Positions 24,395-33,151 of a stretch of DNA of 64,000 bases are shown here, in pieces. The translations under genes were made by a program, and so were the position numbers. A model generated the notes under the pieces. The model saw only the letters and a list, made by a program, of their open reading frames with translations, was not told the DNA's origin and made no database searches. Source of the DNA: Sphingomonadaceae bacterium OTU29LAMAA1 (GTDB lineage: Bacteria; Pseudomonadota; Alphaproteobacteria; Sphingomonadales; Sphingomonadaceae); contig CP099617.1 of the NCBI GenBank assembly GCA_024072375.1, forward strand, positions 973,001 to 1,037,000, in the 5' to 3' direction. Each line of letters opens with the position of its first letter. Position 1 is the stretch's first letter.

Positions 24395-24907
24395 TCACTC
24401 GACGAAGTCGGCGTTCACCACCAGCCGTTCGGCGCTCCATTCGGGCACCGCGTCGGCGTTCATCGGGATCATGAAACGCTTGCCGTTCGGCCGCTCGATC
24501 TCAAGCACGTCACCGGCGCCGAAATTCTCGATCAGCACCACGCGGCCAAGCTCTTCCGCCGTGGTAGACACCACCGGTAACCCCATCAGATCGGCGTGGT
24601 AATATTCGCCCTCGCCGAGCAGTGGCAACGCCGACCGTGGGACGGTGAGTTCGGTGCCGCGCATCGCCTCGGCGTCGTTGCGGTCGGCTATCTCGGCGAA
24701 ACGCGCGATCGTGCCGTTGTTGCCGGCCTGCGACGCCTTCAGCGTCAGTGCGCCTTGGTTGAAGCTCTTGTAGCTGCCGAAATCTTCGGCGAACACCTTC
24801 AGCCGCACCTGGCCGTGGATGCCATGCGCACCGATCACCACAGCCAGCGTGACGCTGGGTTCAGCCGCCGGCTTGTTCGGGCGATCCGTCGCCTCCTGTT
24901 GGGGCAT
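24395..24907 (-). CDS. rimM: ribosome maturation factor RimM
   Basis: 170-residue 16S rRNA processing factor that binds S19 and helps mature the 30S head. Blocks recognised: AVVIGAHGIHGQVRLKVFAE, then the PRC-barrel part (EGEYYHADLMGLPV, LGRVVLIENFGAGDVLEIER, MIPMNADAVPE). The chosen ATG at 24907 has GGAAGG 8 bases upstream. A short alternative frame overlaps its first 47 bases (see next entry). Confidence 0.96.
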   Translation of the reverse strand: MPQQEATDRPNKPAAEPSVTLAVVIGAHGIHGQVRLKVFAEDFGSYKSFNQGALTLKASQAGNNGTIARFAEIADRNDAEAMRGTELTVPRSALPLLGEGEYYHADLMGLPVVSTTAEELGRVVLIENFGAGDVLEIERPNGKRFMIPMNADAVPEWSAERLVVNADFVE

Positions 24908-25019
24908 CGTCGTCACCTTCCGCGGGCTCGGTGTTTGAAACGCCTTCGTTAGTGGCGTCGCTGGTGGCACCGTCCGCGAGATCGTCGGGCGCGGTGCGGG
25001 GATCGGGTTCGATGGCCAT
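24861..25019 (-). CDS. possible acidic 52-residue leader ORF between rpsP and rimM
   Basis: A 52-codon frame begins at ATG 25019, with AAGGAG 10 bases before it, and ends inside rimM in a different frame (47-base overlap). The product would be strongly acidic (MAIEPDPRTAPDDLADGATS...) and almost free of Lys/Arg, with no recognisable domain. The strong ribosome site is the main evidence. It may be a real small protein, a translational coupling device for rimM, or chance. Confidence 0.35.
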   Translation of the reverse strand: MAIEPDPRTAPDDLADGATSDATNEGVSNTEPAEGDDDAPTGGDGSPEQAGG

Positions 25020-25075
25020 GATGCGTCAACTCCTTCAGAACGAGGAGGTCAACGCATCATGGCCGGTTCCGATGC

Positions 25076-25507
25076 TTACGCCTCGGTCGTCTCGGTGGTG
25101 GCGTCGTCGGCCGGAGCCTCCTCAGCGGCAGCCGGAGCGGCGGCGGCGGCCGCAGCGGCCTCTTCCTGCGCCTTCAACTTCTCGGCCCGCTCTTCGGCGC
25201 GCTCGGTGGCCTTCTCGCCCGGCTTGCCCTTGTTCGGGTTGGTGCGAGCCGCGCGCTCACGGACGCCGGCGACGTCGAGGAAGCGAGCGACGCGGTCGGT
25301 CGGCTGCGCGCCGTTCGACAGCCAATACTTCGCACGCTCGGCATCGAGCACGACGCGGCTTTCCGAATCCTTGGCGAGCAGCGGGTTGTAGTTGCCGATC
25401 TTCTCGATGAATTTGCCGTCGCGGGGGCTGCGCGCATCGGCAACGACGATGCGGTAATAGGGACGCTTCTTGGAGCCGCCACGCGACAGACGAATGCTGA
25501 GAGCCAT
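25076..25507 (-). CDS. rpsP: 30S ribosomal protein S16
   Basis: 143-residue S16. The conserved core is residues 1-85 ([49 protein letters not shown]). After it comes a long Lys/Glu then Ala/Glu-rich tail ending in TTETTEA, typical of alphaproteobacterial S16 and probably disordered. It follows ffh by 38 bp. Confidence 0.97.
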   Translation of the reverse strand: MALSIRLSRGGSKKRPYYRIVVADARSPRDGKFIEKIGNYNPLLAKDSESRVVLDAERAKYWLSNGAQPTDRVARFLDVAGVRERAARTNPNKGKPGEKATERAEERAEKLKAQEEAAAAAAAAPAAAEEAPADDATTETTEA

Positions 25508-25545
25508 GTGATATTCCTTCGTTCTAAATCAGTTGAGTTGAATGA

Positions 25546-27054
25546 TTACTTTTTCTTGAGAAGATTTTCGAAGCCGGGCGGCAGCTTGGGCATGCCGTCC
25601 TGACCGCCGCCGAGGCCGGGCAGACCCTTGGGCAGCCCACCACCGGCCTTGTCCATCATGTCGCCGAGCCCCGCACCGCCGAGGGCGTTGCCGAGACCGC
25701 CCATGCCGCCCTTCCCCAGCATCGCCATCATGCCCTTCAGCCCGCCCATCTTCTTGATCTTCTTCATGGCGGTGGACATTTCCTGATGCATCTTCAGGAC
25801 CTTGTTGACCTCCTGCACCGTGGTGCCGGAGCCTTTGGCGATGCGGATCTTGCGCTTGGCGTTGATGAGTTCGGGCTTGGCACGCTCCTTCACGGTCATC
25901 GAACCGATCATCGCGTCCATGTGAATCAGCATCTTGTCGCCGCCTGCGGTGGCGAGCGCGCCTTGCGCCTTCTTCATGCCGGGCATCATGCCGGCGAGCG
26001 CGCCAAGGCCGCCCATGCGGCGCATCTGAGCGAGCTGGCTGCGCAGGTCGTTCATGTCGAACTGACCCTTGGCGAGCCGCGCGGTCATCCGCTCGGCGTC
26101 TTCCTGCTGGATCGATTCCGCCGCGCGCTCGACGAGGCTGACGACGTCGCCCATGCCGAGGATGCGGCCGGCGACGCGGCTGGGGTGGAAGGCTTCGAGC
26201 GCGTCGAGCTTTTCGCCCACACCGGCAAACTTGATCGGCTTGCCGGTGACCGCGCGCATAGACAGCGCCGCGCCCCCGCGGGCATCGCCGTCCATGCGGG
26301 TCAGCACGACGCCGGTCAGCTGCACCTGATCGGAGAAGTTCTGCGCGACGTTGACCGCGTCCTGCCCAGTCAGCGCATCGACGACGAGCAGGATTTCCTG
26401 CGGCACCGCGATTTCGGCCACCGCCTTCATCTCGTCCATCAACGCCTGATCGACGTGGAGACGACCGGCGGTGTCGAGCATCAGGACATCATAGCCCTGC
26501 AGCCTGGCGGCCTGGAGTGCGCGGCGGGCGATGTCGACCGGCTGCTGGCCGGCAACGATCGGTAGCGTGGCGACGTCGATCTGCGTCCCCAGCGTGGCGA
26601 GCTGTTCCTGCGCGTTGGGGCGATTGACGTCGAGCGACGCCATCAGCACCTTCTTGCGCTCGCGGCCGCCGACACCCGAGGTCAGCCGCCTGGCGATCTT
26701 TGCGGTCGTCGTCGTCTTGCCCGAGCCTTGCAGGCCGACCATCATTACGACGGCCGGCGGCGTGACCGACAGTTCGAGTTCGGATTCGTCGGCGCCGAGC
26801 ATTTCCACCAGCGCATCGTTGACGATCTTGACGACCTGTTGCCCCGGCGTGACCGAGCGCAGGACGTTCTGGCCGACCGCCTGTTCGGTGACCTTGTCGA
26901 CGAAGCTGCGTGCCACCGGCAGCGCCACGTCCGCCTCCAGCAGCGCGACGCGCACTTCGCGCATCGCCGTCCGCACGTCGGCTTCGGTCAGCGCGCCACG
27001 GCCGCGAAGGCGGTCGAATACGCCGCCAAGCCGGTCGCTCAGACTGTCGAACAT
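25546..27054 (-). CDS. ffh: signal recognition particle protein Ffh
   Basis: 502-residue SRP GTPase that binds 4.5S RNA and targets membrane proteins co-translationally. N and G domains are visible (G1 GLQGSGKTTTTAKIARRL, DTAGRLHVDQALM, TRMDGDARGGAALS), then the Met- and Gly-rich M domain (MGGLGALAGMMPGMKKAQGA and several GGMGG stretches). I start at ATG 27054, giving the normal MFDSLSDRL N-terminus. Its partner genes ftsY (29.3 kb) and ffs (53.5 kb) are in the same window. Confidence 0.98.
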   Translation of the reverse strand: MFDSLSDRLGGVFDRLRGRGALTEADVRTAMREVRVALLEADVALPVARSFVDKVTEQAVGQNVLRSVTPGQQVVKIVNDALVEMLGADESELELSVTPPAVVMMVGLQGSGKTTTTAKIARRLTSGVGGRERKKVLMASLDVNRPNAQEQLATLGTQIDVATLPIVAGQQPVDIARRALQAARLQGYDVLMLDTAGRLHVDQALMDEMKAVAEIAVPQEILLVVDALTGQDAVNVAQNFSDQVQLTGVVLTRMDGDARGGAALSMRAVTGKPIKFAGVGEKLDALEAFHPSRVAGRILGMGDVVSLVERAAESIQQEDAERMTARLAKGQFDMNDLRSQLAQMRRMGGLGALAGMMPGMKKAQGALATAGGDKMLIHMDAMIGSMTVKERAKPELINAKRKIRIAKGSGTTVQEVNKVLKMHQEMSTAMKKIKKMGGLKGMMAMLGKGGMGGLGNALGGAGLGDMMDKAGGGLPKGLPGLGGGQDGMPKLPPGFENLLKKK

Positions 27055-27222
27055 CGCCTCAAGACCCTCATCATACCCGCAACGCAAAAGACGCCGGCGG
27101 GCGAAACCTCGCCGGCCAGCGTGCACCCGTAGGCGCGCCATCAATCGCATTCCGTGGTGGAACGTGTGCGGCGCTTACCTTGGTTCGGCGGGAAAGGCAA
27201 GGTTCGGTTTTCCGTGGGGGTT

Positions 27223-27315
27223 GTTCGCGCGAAGACGCGAAGAAGAGTGGTTCACGCGGAGACGCAGAGAGAAGAAGAGTTTTGCGCGCAGAGGCGCGGA
27301 GGGCGCAGAGAGGGT
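27223..27315. repeat. GCGCAGAGGCGC-type purine-rich repeat (family B), copy 1
   Basis: The 474-bp gap between ffh and the DUF924 gene (27055-27528) is made of repeats. This part contains GAAGACGCGAAGAAGAGTGG and GCGCAGAGGCGCGGAGGGCG units. It pairs in inverted orientation with 27481-27510. Confidence 0.7.
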
Positions 27316-27352
27316 GCGATTGCGGTGCTTTGCGCCATCTCAACGCATCCTC

Positions 27353-27452
27353 CGTCATCCCGGCGAACGCCGGGACCCATGGCTTCGATGGGGTCGTAGG
27401 GATTACCGCAGCCGGAGGGGGTCCATGGGTCCCGAATTTCGTCGGGATGACG
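27353..27452. repeat. two copies of repeat family A (inverted pair)
   Basis: Copies at about 27353-27386 (CCCGGCGAACGCCGGGACCC core) and 27417-27452 (TCCATGGGTCCCGAATTTCG...), facing each other, in the gap between ffh and the DUF924 gene. Confidence 0.75.
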
Positions 27453-27480
27453 GAAGGGGGTTGGGTTATCGCTTACTTAA

Positions 27481-27510
27481 TTCTCTGCGTCCTCTGCGCC
27501 TCTGCGCGAA
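27481..27510. repeat. family B repeat, copy 2 (inverted)
   Basis: TTCTCTGCGTCCTCTGCGCC and the following TCTGCGCGAA are the near-exact reverse complement of the core at 27287-27312, so the ~290-bp region folds as a large imperfect palindrome with family A copies inside. Confidence 0.7.
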
Positions 27511-27528
27511 CGCCTTATCAGCCCTGCC

Positions 27529-28102
<574 letters not shown>

Positions 28103-28104
<2 letters not shown>

Positions 28105-29341
28105 GCATGCTCCCGCGCCAGAGGTGATTTCCCTCGGCTGCCGTCTCAACATCGCCGAGAGCGAAACGATCCGCACGCTGATCGCGGGGCGGGACACCGT
28201 CGTGGTCAATTCCTGTGCGGTGACCAATGCCGCGGTGAAGGCGACCCGCAGCGCGATCCGGCGGGCGCGGCGCGATCGGCCGGGGGCGGAGCTGGTTGTC
28301 ACCGGCTGCGCCGCGCAGATCGATCCGCAGGGCTTTGCGGCGATGCCCGAGGTCGACCGGGTGATCGGCAACGGCGAGAAGCTGTCTCCTGCCGTATGGG
28401 CGAGCGCAGAGGCGGTCGTTGTCGGCGACATCATGCAGTTGCGCGAGACGGCACCGCATCTGGCCGCGAGTTTCGGCGGGCATGCGCGCGCGTTCGTCGA
28501 GGTGCAGAACGGCTGCGACCATCGCTGTACGTTTTGCGCGATCCCGTTCGGACGCGGACCGAGCCGGTCGGTGCCGGCGGGCGCGGTGGTCGACCGGATC
28601 GCGGGGCTGGTCGATGCGGGCCATGCCGAGGTGGTGCTGACCGGCGTCGACCTGACCAGTTATGGCCATGACCTGCCGGGCGCGCCGACGCTGGGGCTGC
28701 TGGTCGAACGCATCCTGCGCCATGTGCCGGCGTTGCGACGGCTGCGGCTGTCGTCGCTCGATTCGATCGAGATCGACGAGCGGCTGTTCGAGATCGTGAC
28801 CGGCGAGGCGCGGGTGATGCCGCATCTGCATCTGTCGTTCCAGGCGGGCAACGACATCATCCTGAAGCGGATGAAGCGGCGACACAGCCGGGCGCAGGCG
28901 GTCGAGGCGGTGCAGCGGTTGCAGGCGGCGCGGCCGGAGATCGCGATCGGCGCGGACCTGATCGCGGGTTTTCCGACCGAGGACGATGCGATGGCGGCGG
29001 ACACGCTGGCGCTGATCGCCGATGCGGATATCGTCCACGCGCATATCTTTCCCTATTCGGCGCGGGCGGGTACGCCGGCGGCACGGATGCCGCAGGTCGA
29101 TGCCGGCACGATTCGGGCGCGGGCGGAGCGGCTGCGCGAGGCGGCGGCGGCCCGTAGGGCGACGTGGCTGGCGAAGCAGGTCGGGAGCTTGCACGATGTG
29201 CTGCTGGAACGGCCCGGCGACCGCGGTCATGCCGGCACTTTCGCGGAGGTGCGCCTCCCCTCGCCCGCGGAACCGGGCGACATCGTCAGGGTCCGCGTCA
29301 CGGCTGCGACAGACACTCATCTCATCGGAACATCGGTATGA
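28103..29341 (+). CDS. mtaB: tRNA t6A37 methylthiotransferase MtaB
   Basis: 412-residue radical-SAM enzyme that converts t6A to ms2t6A at position 37 of tRNA. The N-terminal UPF0004 domain has its three cluster cysteines (Cys13 in ISLGCRLN, VVNSCAVTN, VVTGCAAQ), the radical SAM motif is CDHRCTFCAIPFGRG, and a TRAM-like C-terminus follows. The start overlaps the divergent DUF924 start; ribosome site weak. Its stop overlaps the ftsY start (ATGA). Confidence 0.93.
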
Positions 29342-30276
29342 GCACCATCCCCACCTGGCACGAACGGCTGCTCGGCGGCTTCAAGAAGACCTCCGACCGT
29401 CTCGTCGGCAACCTTGCCGGCCTTGGTGGTGCGCGGCTCGACGAAGAGACGCTCGACGAGATCGAGGAAGCGCTGATCGCGTCCGACCTCGGCCCCGACA
29501 CCGCCGGCAAGATCCGTACCCGACTGGCCGAGGGAACGTTCGAGCGAAACATGGAGGAACTCGGCATCCGGCTGGTCGTCGCCGAAGAGGTCGAGAAGGC
29601 TCTGGAACGCGTCGCAACCCCTCTGGAGGTCAACGCCTTTCCGCGACCGCAGGTGATCCTGGTGATCGGCGTCAACGGGTCGGGCAAGACGACGACGATC
29701 GCCAAGCTGGCGCATCTGCTGATGGAGCAGGACTATGGCGTCATGCTGGCGGCGGGCGACACGTTCCGCGCCGCGGCGATCGGCCAGTTGCGGACCTGGG
29801 CAGACCGCGTCGGCGTGCCGATCGTCACCGGGCCGGAGGGCGGCGATGCCGCCGGCGTGGTGTGGGACGCGGTCAAGAAGGCGACCGAGACCGGCATCGA
29901 CGTGCTGATCGTCGACACCGCCGGCCGCTTGCAGAACAAGCGCGAACTGATGGACGAACTCGCCAAGATCCGCCGCGTGCTCGGGCGGATCAACCCCGCC
30001 AGCCCGCATGACGTGGTGCTGGTGCTGGATGCGACTACCGGCCAGAATGCGCTGTCGCAGATCGAGGTGTTCAAGGAGGTGGCGGGTGTAACCGGCCTCG
30101 TGATGACCAAGCTAGACGGCACCGCGCGCGGCGGCGTCTTGGTCGCGGCGGCGGAGAAATACGGGTTGCCCATCCATGCGATCGGGGTCGGCGAAGGCAT
30201 GACCGACCTTCGGCCGTTCGATGCGAACGAGGTGGCGCGGATCATCGCGGGCGTCGAGGCGGGAGGGCGGAAGTGA
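29338..30276 (+). CDS. ftsY: signal recognition particle receptor FtsY
   Basis: 312-residue SRP receptor GTPase. NG domain only, without the long acidic A domain of Escherichia coli, as usual in alphaproteobacteria. G motifs: GVNGSGKTTTIAKLA, DTFRAAAIGQL, VDTAGRLQNKRELMDEL, TKLDGTARGG. Coupled by 4-base overlaps to mtaB upstream and yciB downstream, so these three form one operon. Confidence 0.97.
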   Translation: MSTIPTWHERLLGGFKKTSDRLVGNLAGLGGARLDEETLDEIEEALIASDLGPDTAGKIRTRLAEGTFERNMEELGIRLVVAEEVEKALERVATPLEVNAFPRPQVILVIGVNGSGKTTTIAKLAHLLMEQDYGVMLAAGDTFRAAAIGQLRTWADRVGVPIVTGPEGGDAAGVVWDAVKKATETGIDVLIVDTAGRLQNKRELMDELAKIRRVLGRINPASPHDVVLVLDATTGQNALSQIEVFKEVAGVTGLVMTKLDGTARGGVLVAAAEKYGLPIHAIGVGEGMTDLRPFDANEVARIIAGVEAGGRK

Positions 30277-30950
30277 CGGCGTCGCGCGCGCCCTCCCCCG
30301 GTTTGCGGATGGGCGTGGAATACGGCCCGCTGCTCGTGTTCTTCGCGGTCAATTTCCTGTTTCCCGCCACGCTTGCGATGCGGCTGGTCGGGGCGAGCAC
30401 CGGCTTCCTTTCAGACTTGGACCGCGCCGGTGCGCTGGTGATCGCCAAGGTGATCGTCGCGACGACCGCCTTCGTCATCGCCACGGTCGCGGCGATGATC
30501 GTATCCAAGACGCGGCTCGGCCACATATCGCCGATGCTTTGGATATCGGGGGGGTTCGTTGTTGTGTTCGGGGGGCTGACGGTGTATTTTCACGACCCCA
30601 AGTTCATCCAGATGAAGCCGAGCTTCGTCTATGGCATGTTCGCCGCCGTGCTGGGGTTTGGATTGCTGACCGGGCGACCTCTGCTGCAAGGGTTGCTCGG
30701 CACCGCGTATCCGGGCCTGACCGCAGACGGCTGGCGCAAGCTGACGCGCAACTGGGCGCTGTTCTTCCTGTTCATGGCTGCGCTCAACGAGACGGTGTGG
30801 CGGACGACGAACTGGGATTTCTGGGTCGGGTTCAAGCTGTGGGGCGCGATCCCGCTGACCCTGCTGTTCGCATTCGCCAACATTCCCATGCTGTTGCGGC
30901 ACGGATTGAGCACGGGGGATGAGGTCGCGGCGGACGTGCCGGTCGAGTGA
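30273..30950 (+). CDS. yciB: inner membrane-spanning protein YciB (septation protein A family)
   Basis: 225-residue polytopic inner-membrane protein with about five to six helices (GPLLVFFAVNFLFPATLAM, IAKVIVATTAFVIATVAAMI, MLWISGGFVVVFGGLTVYFH, WALFFLFMAALNETVWRTT). The family (IspZ/YciB) interacts with the elongation and division machinery. Starts with GTG overlapping the ftsY stop (GTGA), with GGGAGGG upstream. Confidence 0.92.
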   Translation: MTASRAPSPGLRMGVEYGPLLVFFAVNFLFPATLAMRLVGASTGFLSDLDRAGALVIAKVIVATTAFVIATVAAMIVSKTRLGHISPMLWISGGFVVVFGGLTVYFHDPKFIQMKPSFVYGMFAAVLGFGLLTGRPLLQGLLGTAYPGLTADGWRKLTRNWALFFLFMAALNETVWRTTNWDFWVGFKLWGAIPLTLLFAFANIPMLLRHGLSTGDEVAADVPVE

Positions 30951-30961
30951 CCGGACGATAG

Positions 30962-30987
30962 TCCTCCCCCGCTGAAGCGAGGGAGGA
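30962..30987. terminator. hairpin between convergent yciB and sodB
   Basis: TCCTCCC (30962-30968) pairs with GGGAGGA (30981-30987), with an inner CGC-TGAA-GCG stem. It lies 11 bp after yciB and 11 bp after sodB and looks like a minimal copy of the repeat family C tip. Likely bidirectional. Confidence 0.7.
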
Positions 30988-30998
30988 ATACGACAGTT

Positions 30999-31604
30999 TC
31001 AGGCGGCGTCGAAACGCTTGCCGGCTTCGTCCCAGTTCACGACGTCCCACCACGCCTTCAGATAGCCGGGGCGATCGTTCATGTACGTCAGGTAATAGGC
31101 GTGCTCCCACACGTCGTTACCCAGGATCGGCGTACCCGGCTCCTTGGCGTCGTCCATCAGGGGATTGTCCTGGTTCGGCGTCGAGGTCACCTTCAGCGCG
31201 CCGGACGAGTCCTTGATGACCCATGCCCAGCCCGAGCCGAACTGACCCGCGCCCTTGGTGTTGAAGTCGTCCTTAAGCTTGTCGAGGCCGCCGTATGCGT
31301 CGATCGCATCCTTCAGCGCGCCCGACGGCTGGGTCGACCCCTTCGGCGCCATGATCTTCCAGAAGAAATCGTGGTTCCAGAACCCGCCACCGTTGTTGCG
31401 GACCAGCGGCGGCAGCGTCGAGATCATGCCGAGGATATCCTCGATCGACTTGCCTTCCAGCTTGGGATCGGCGGCGACGCCTTCGTTGAGCTTGTTGGTA
31501 TAGGCTGCGTGATGCTTGTCGTGGTGGAACTTCATCGTCTCCTTGGAGATGACCGGCTCCAGCGCGTCATAGGCGTACGGCAGCGGCGGGAGTTCGAATG
31601 CCAT
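30999..31604 (-). CDS. sodB: superoxide dismutase (Fe type)
   Basis: 201-residue Fe/Mn-family SOD. Metal ligands: His27 in FHHDKHHAAYTNKL, the His of NHDFFW, and Asp/His in DVWEHAYYLTYMNDRPGY. Fe-type residues (AGQFGSGWAW) suggest iron. Cytosolic, no signal peptide. GAGGAG ribosome site before the ATG. A 12-bp palindrome and a repeat shared with the pspF upstream region lie in its promoter region. Confidence 0.95.
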   Translation of the reverse strand: MAFELPPLPYAYDALEPVISKETMKFHHDKHHAAYTNKLNEGVAADPKLEGKSIEDILGMISTLPPLVRNNGGGFWNHDFFWKIMAPKGSTQPSGALKDAIDAYGGLDKLKDDFNTKGAGQFGSGWAWVIKDSSGALKVTSTPNQDNPLMDDAKEPGTPILGNDVWEHAYYLTYMNDRPGYLKAWWDVVNWDEAGKRFDAA

Positions 31605-31643
31605 GGAATAGGCTCCTCAATGAAGGTGGGACGATGTCGTCCC

Positions 31644-31655
31644 CGCGTTAACGCG
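31644..31655. promoter_or_regulatory. 12-bp palindrome in the sodB upstream region
   Basis: CGCGTTAACGCG is a perfect palindrome about 40 bp before the sodB ATG. Candidate operator; regulator unknown. Confidence 0.35.
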
Positions 31656-31678
31656 ACACGTCGCCTAACGCTCCCGAC

Positions 31679-31693
31679 ACGTTACGCAAGCGT
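31679..31693. repeat. 15-bp direct repeat flanking pspF, copy 1
   Basis: ACGTTACGCAAGCGT, touching the pspF stop codon and about 75 bp upstream of sodB. An identical 15-mer is at 32780-32794 on the other side of pspF. It contains the near-palindrome ACGC-AA-GCGT. Confidence 0.7.
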
Positions 31694-32754
31694 CATGAGC
31701 TACCGGCATTGATGAGGTCATGCCGACGCAGGGCATGACGCAACTGGTCGTAGCTGAGGCCCAGCGCCTCGGCTGTCGAACGCTGGTTGAAGCGATGCTC
31801 GGCCAGGGCGCGGGCCAGCAGTTCGCGTTCGAACCGTGCCACCCGTGATTTGAAGTCGGACGGACCGGTGTCGCACGCGACGACGGGGTCGTCCTCCGGC
31901 TGTTGCGGCTGGGACGCGGCGCTCGAGGGCGATGCATCCGCTTTCGGTCTGGCCGGTCCGCCCCCTGCCCCGCCCGTCGGCCGGAACGGCGAGGCGAAGG
32001 GATCGATCTCGATCGCATCGACCGGACCGTCACCGTCCCAGCGATAGACTGCCCGCTCGACGACATTGCGCAATTCGCGCACGTTGCCCGGCCAACGATG
32101 CGTCAGCAACTGGTCCAGCGCCCGAGGGCCGAAACCCGGCCAGCGATCCCAGCCGATTTCCGATGCCATCCGCCGTCCGAAATGATCCGCCAACACCGCA
32201 ATGTCGCCCGATCGCGCCCGCAACGGGGGCAACGTCACCACCTCGAATGACAGACGATCGAGCAGGTCGGCGCGGAATTCATGCGCGTCGACCTTGTCGG
32301 GCAGATGTTCGTTGGTCGCCGCGACGATACGGACGTCGACGCGCAACGGCCGCGACGATCCGATCCGCGTCACCTCGCCATATTCCACCGCACGGAGCAG
32401 CCGGTCCTGCGCCGCCATCGACAGGGTGCCGAGTTCGTCGAGGAACAGCGTGCCGCCGTGCGCCTCCTCGAACCGGCCCGTCCGCGCCTTGGTCGCGCCG
32501 GTGAAGGCACCCGCCTCATGCCCGAACAGTTCCGCTTCGATCAGCGATTCGGGCAAGGCCGCGCAGTTCATGATGACGAGCGGCTGATCCCAGCGCGGCG
32601 ACAGGCGGTGGAGGCGCTCAGCGACCAGCTCCTTGCCTGTACCCCGCTCGCCGATCACCAGCACCGGGCGATCGAGCGCCGCCGCGCGACTGGCCCGTTC
32701 CAAGGCATCGAGAAACGCCCCCGACTGGCCGATGACCTGTGCCGCTCTTTCCAT
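31693..32754 (-). CDS. pspF: psp operon transcriptional activator PspF
   Basis: 353-residue sigma-54 enhancer-binding protein. The AAA+ domain starts directly (no receiver): Walker A GERGTGKE, GAFTGA loop in HEAGAFTGATK, Walker B GGTLFLDEL, sensor RWPGNVRELRN; a Fis-type helix-turn-helix closes the protein (STAEALGLSYDQLRHALRRH). There is a longer Pro/Ala/Gly-rich linker (about residues 272-310) than in Escherichia coli. Start at 32754 matches the E. coli N-terminus; ATGs at 32763 and 32790 are alternatives. Divergent from pspA and repressed by PspA in the known system. Confidence 0.93.
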   Translation of the reverse strand: MERAAQVIGQSGAFLDALERASRAAALDRPVLVIGERGTGKELVAERLHRLSPRWDQPLVIMNCAALPESLIEAELFGHEAGAFTGATKARTGRFEEAHGGTLFLDELGTLSMAAQDRLLRAVEYGEVTRIGSSRPLRVDVRIVAATNEHLPDKVDAHEFRADLLDRLSFEVVTLPPLRARSGDIAVLADHFGRRMASEIGWDRWPGFGPRALDQLLTHRWPGNVRELRNVVERAVYRWDGDGPVDAIEIDPFASPFRPTGGAGGGPARPKADASPSSAASQPQQPEDDPVVACDTGPSDFKSRVARFERELLARALAEHRFNQRSTAEALGLSYDQLRHALRRHDLINAGSS

Positions 32755-32779
32755 CGCCAACATCTGGCGTAAAACACCA

Positions 32780-32834
32780 ACGTTACGCAAGCGTTCATCC
32801 GTGGTTCATGCGAATAACACACCAGAAACCACGG
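32780..32834. promoter_or_regulatory. candidate PspF upstream activating sequences
   Basis: The region between pspF and the sigma-54 promoter holds the 15-bp repeat ACGTTACGCAAGCGT (32780-32794) and a perfect inverted repeat CCGTGGTT (32799-32806) / AACCACGG (32827-32834). It lies 20-75 bp upstream of the -24 element, where enhancer-binding proteins bind. Exact contacts are inferred. Confidence 0.5.
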
Positions 32835-32853
32835 TTTTTAGCCAATTTCAAAA

Positions 32854-32870
32854 TTGGCACGCACCCTGCA
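32854..32870 (+). promoter_or_regulatory. sigma-54 promoter of the psp operon
   Basis: TTGGCACGCACCCTGCA matches the -24/-12 consensus TGGCACG-N4-TTGCA, with GG at 32856-32857 and GC at 32868-32869 correctly spaced. It points towards the small gene at 32939 and pspA, opposite pspF. This agrees with the PspF/sigma-54 control known for pspA operons. Confidence 0.9.
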
Positions 32871-32938
32871 ATGCTACTGGCATACCGCCGCACGGTGGTC
32901 ACCCAAGGTTCTCAGGGTTCAGAATTCAGGAGGTTTCC

Positions 32939-33082
32939 ATGTTCAATTCCGAGATCGGCCGCAAGCTCGCTACCCTCGTCTGCACCATCCTGTTCAGCGC
33001 GACCTGCGTCGCCGGAGCAGTCGGACCGGCGACGGGCGGCAGCCAGACGGCCACCGTGAAGGCAGCCCGCCTGACGGCGTAA
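32939..33082 (+). CDS. 47-residue hydrophobic small protein, first gene of the psp operon
   Basis: A 47-residue frame with a very good ribosome site (AGGAGG, 6 bases). The product begins MFNSEIGRKLATLVCTILFS, a membrane or signal segment with two cysteines, then a short polar tail. It lies between the sigma-54 promoter and pspA, so it is the first gene induced by PspF. I do not recognise a family; it may be a small membrane stress protein or a leader peptide. Confidence 0.7.
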   Translation: MFNSEIGRKLATLVCTILFSATCVAGAVGPATGGSQTATVKAARLTA

Positions 33083-33151
33083 GCAGCCCCAAACCGGGGC
33101 GGCCGATTTCCCTCGCCCGCCCCGGCCATTGTTTGAGGAGTATCGACACCG

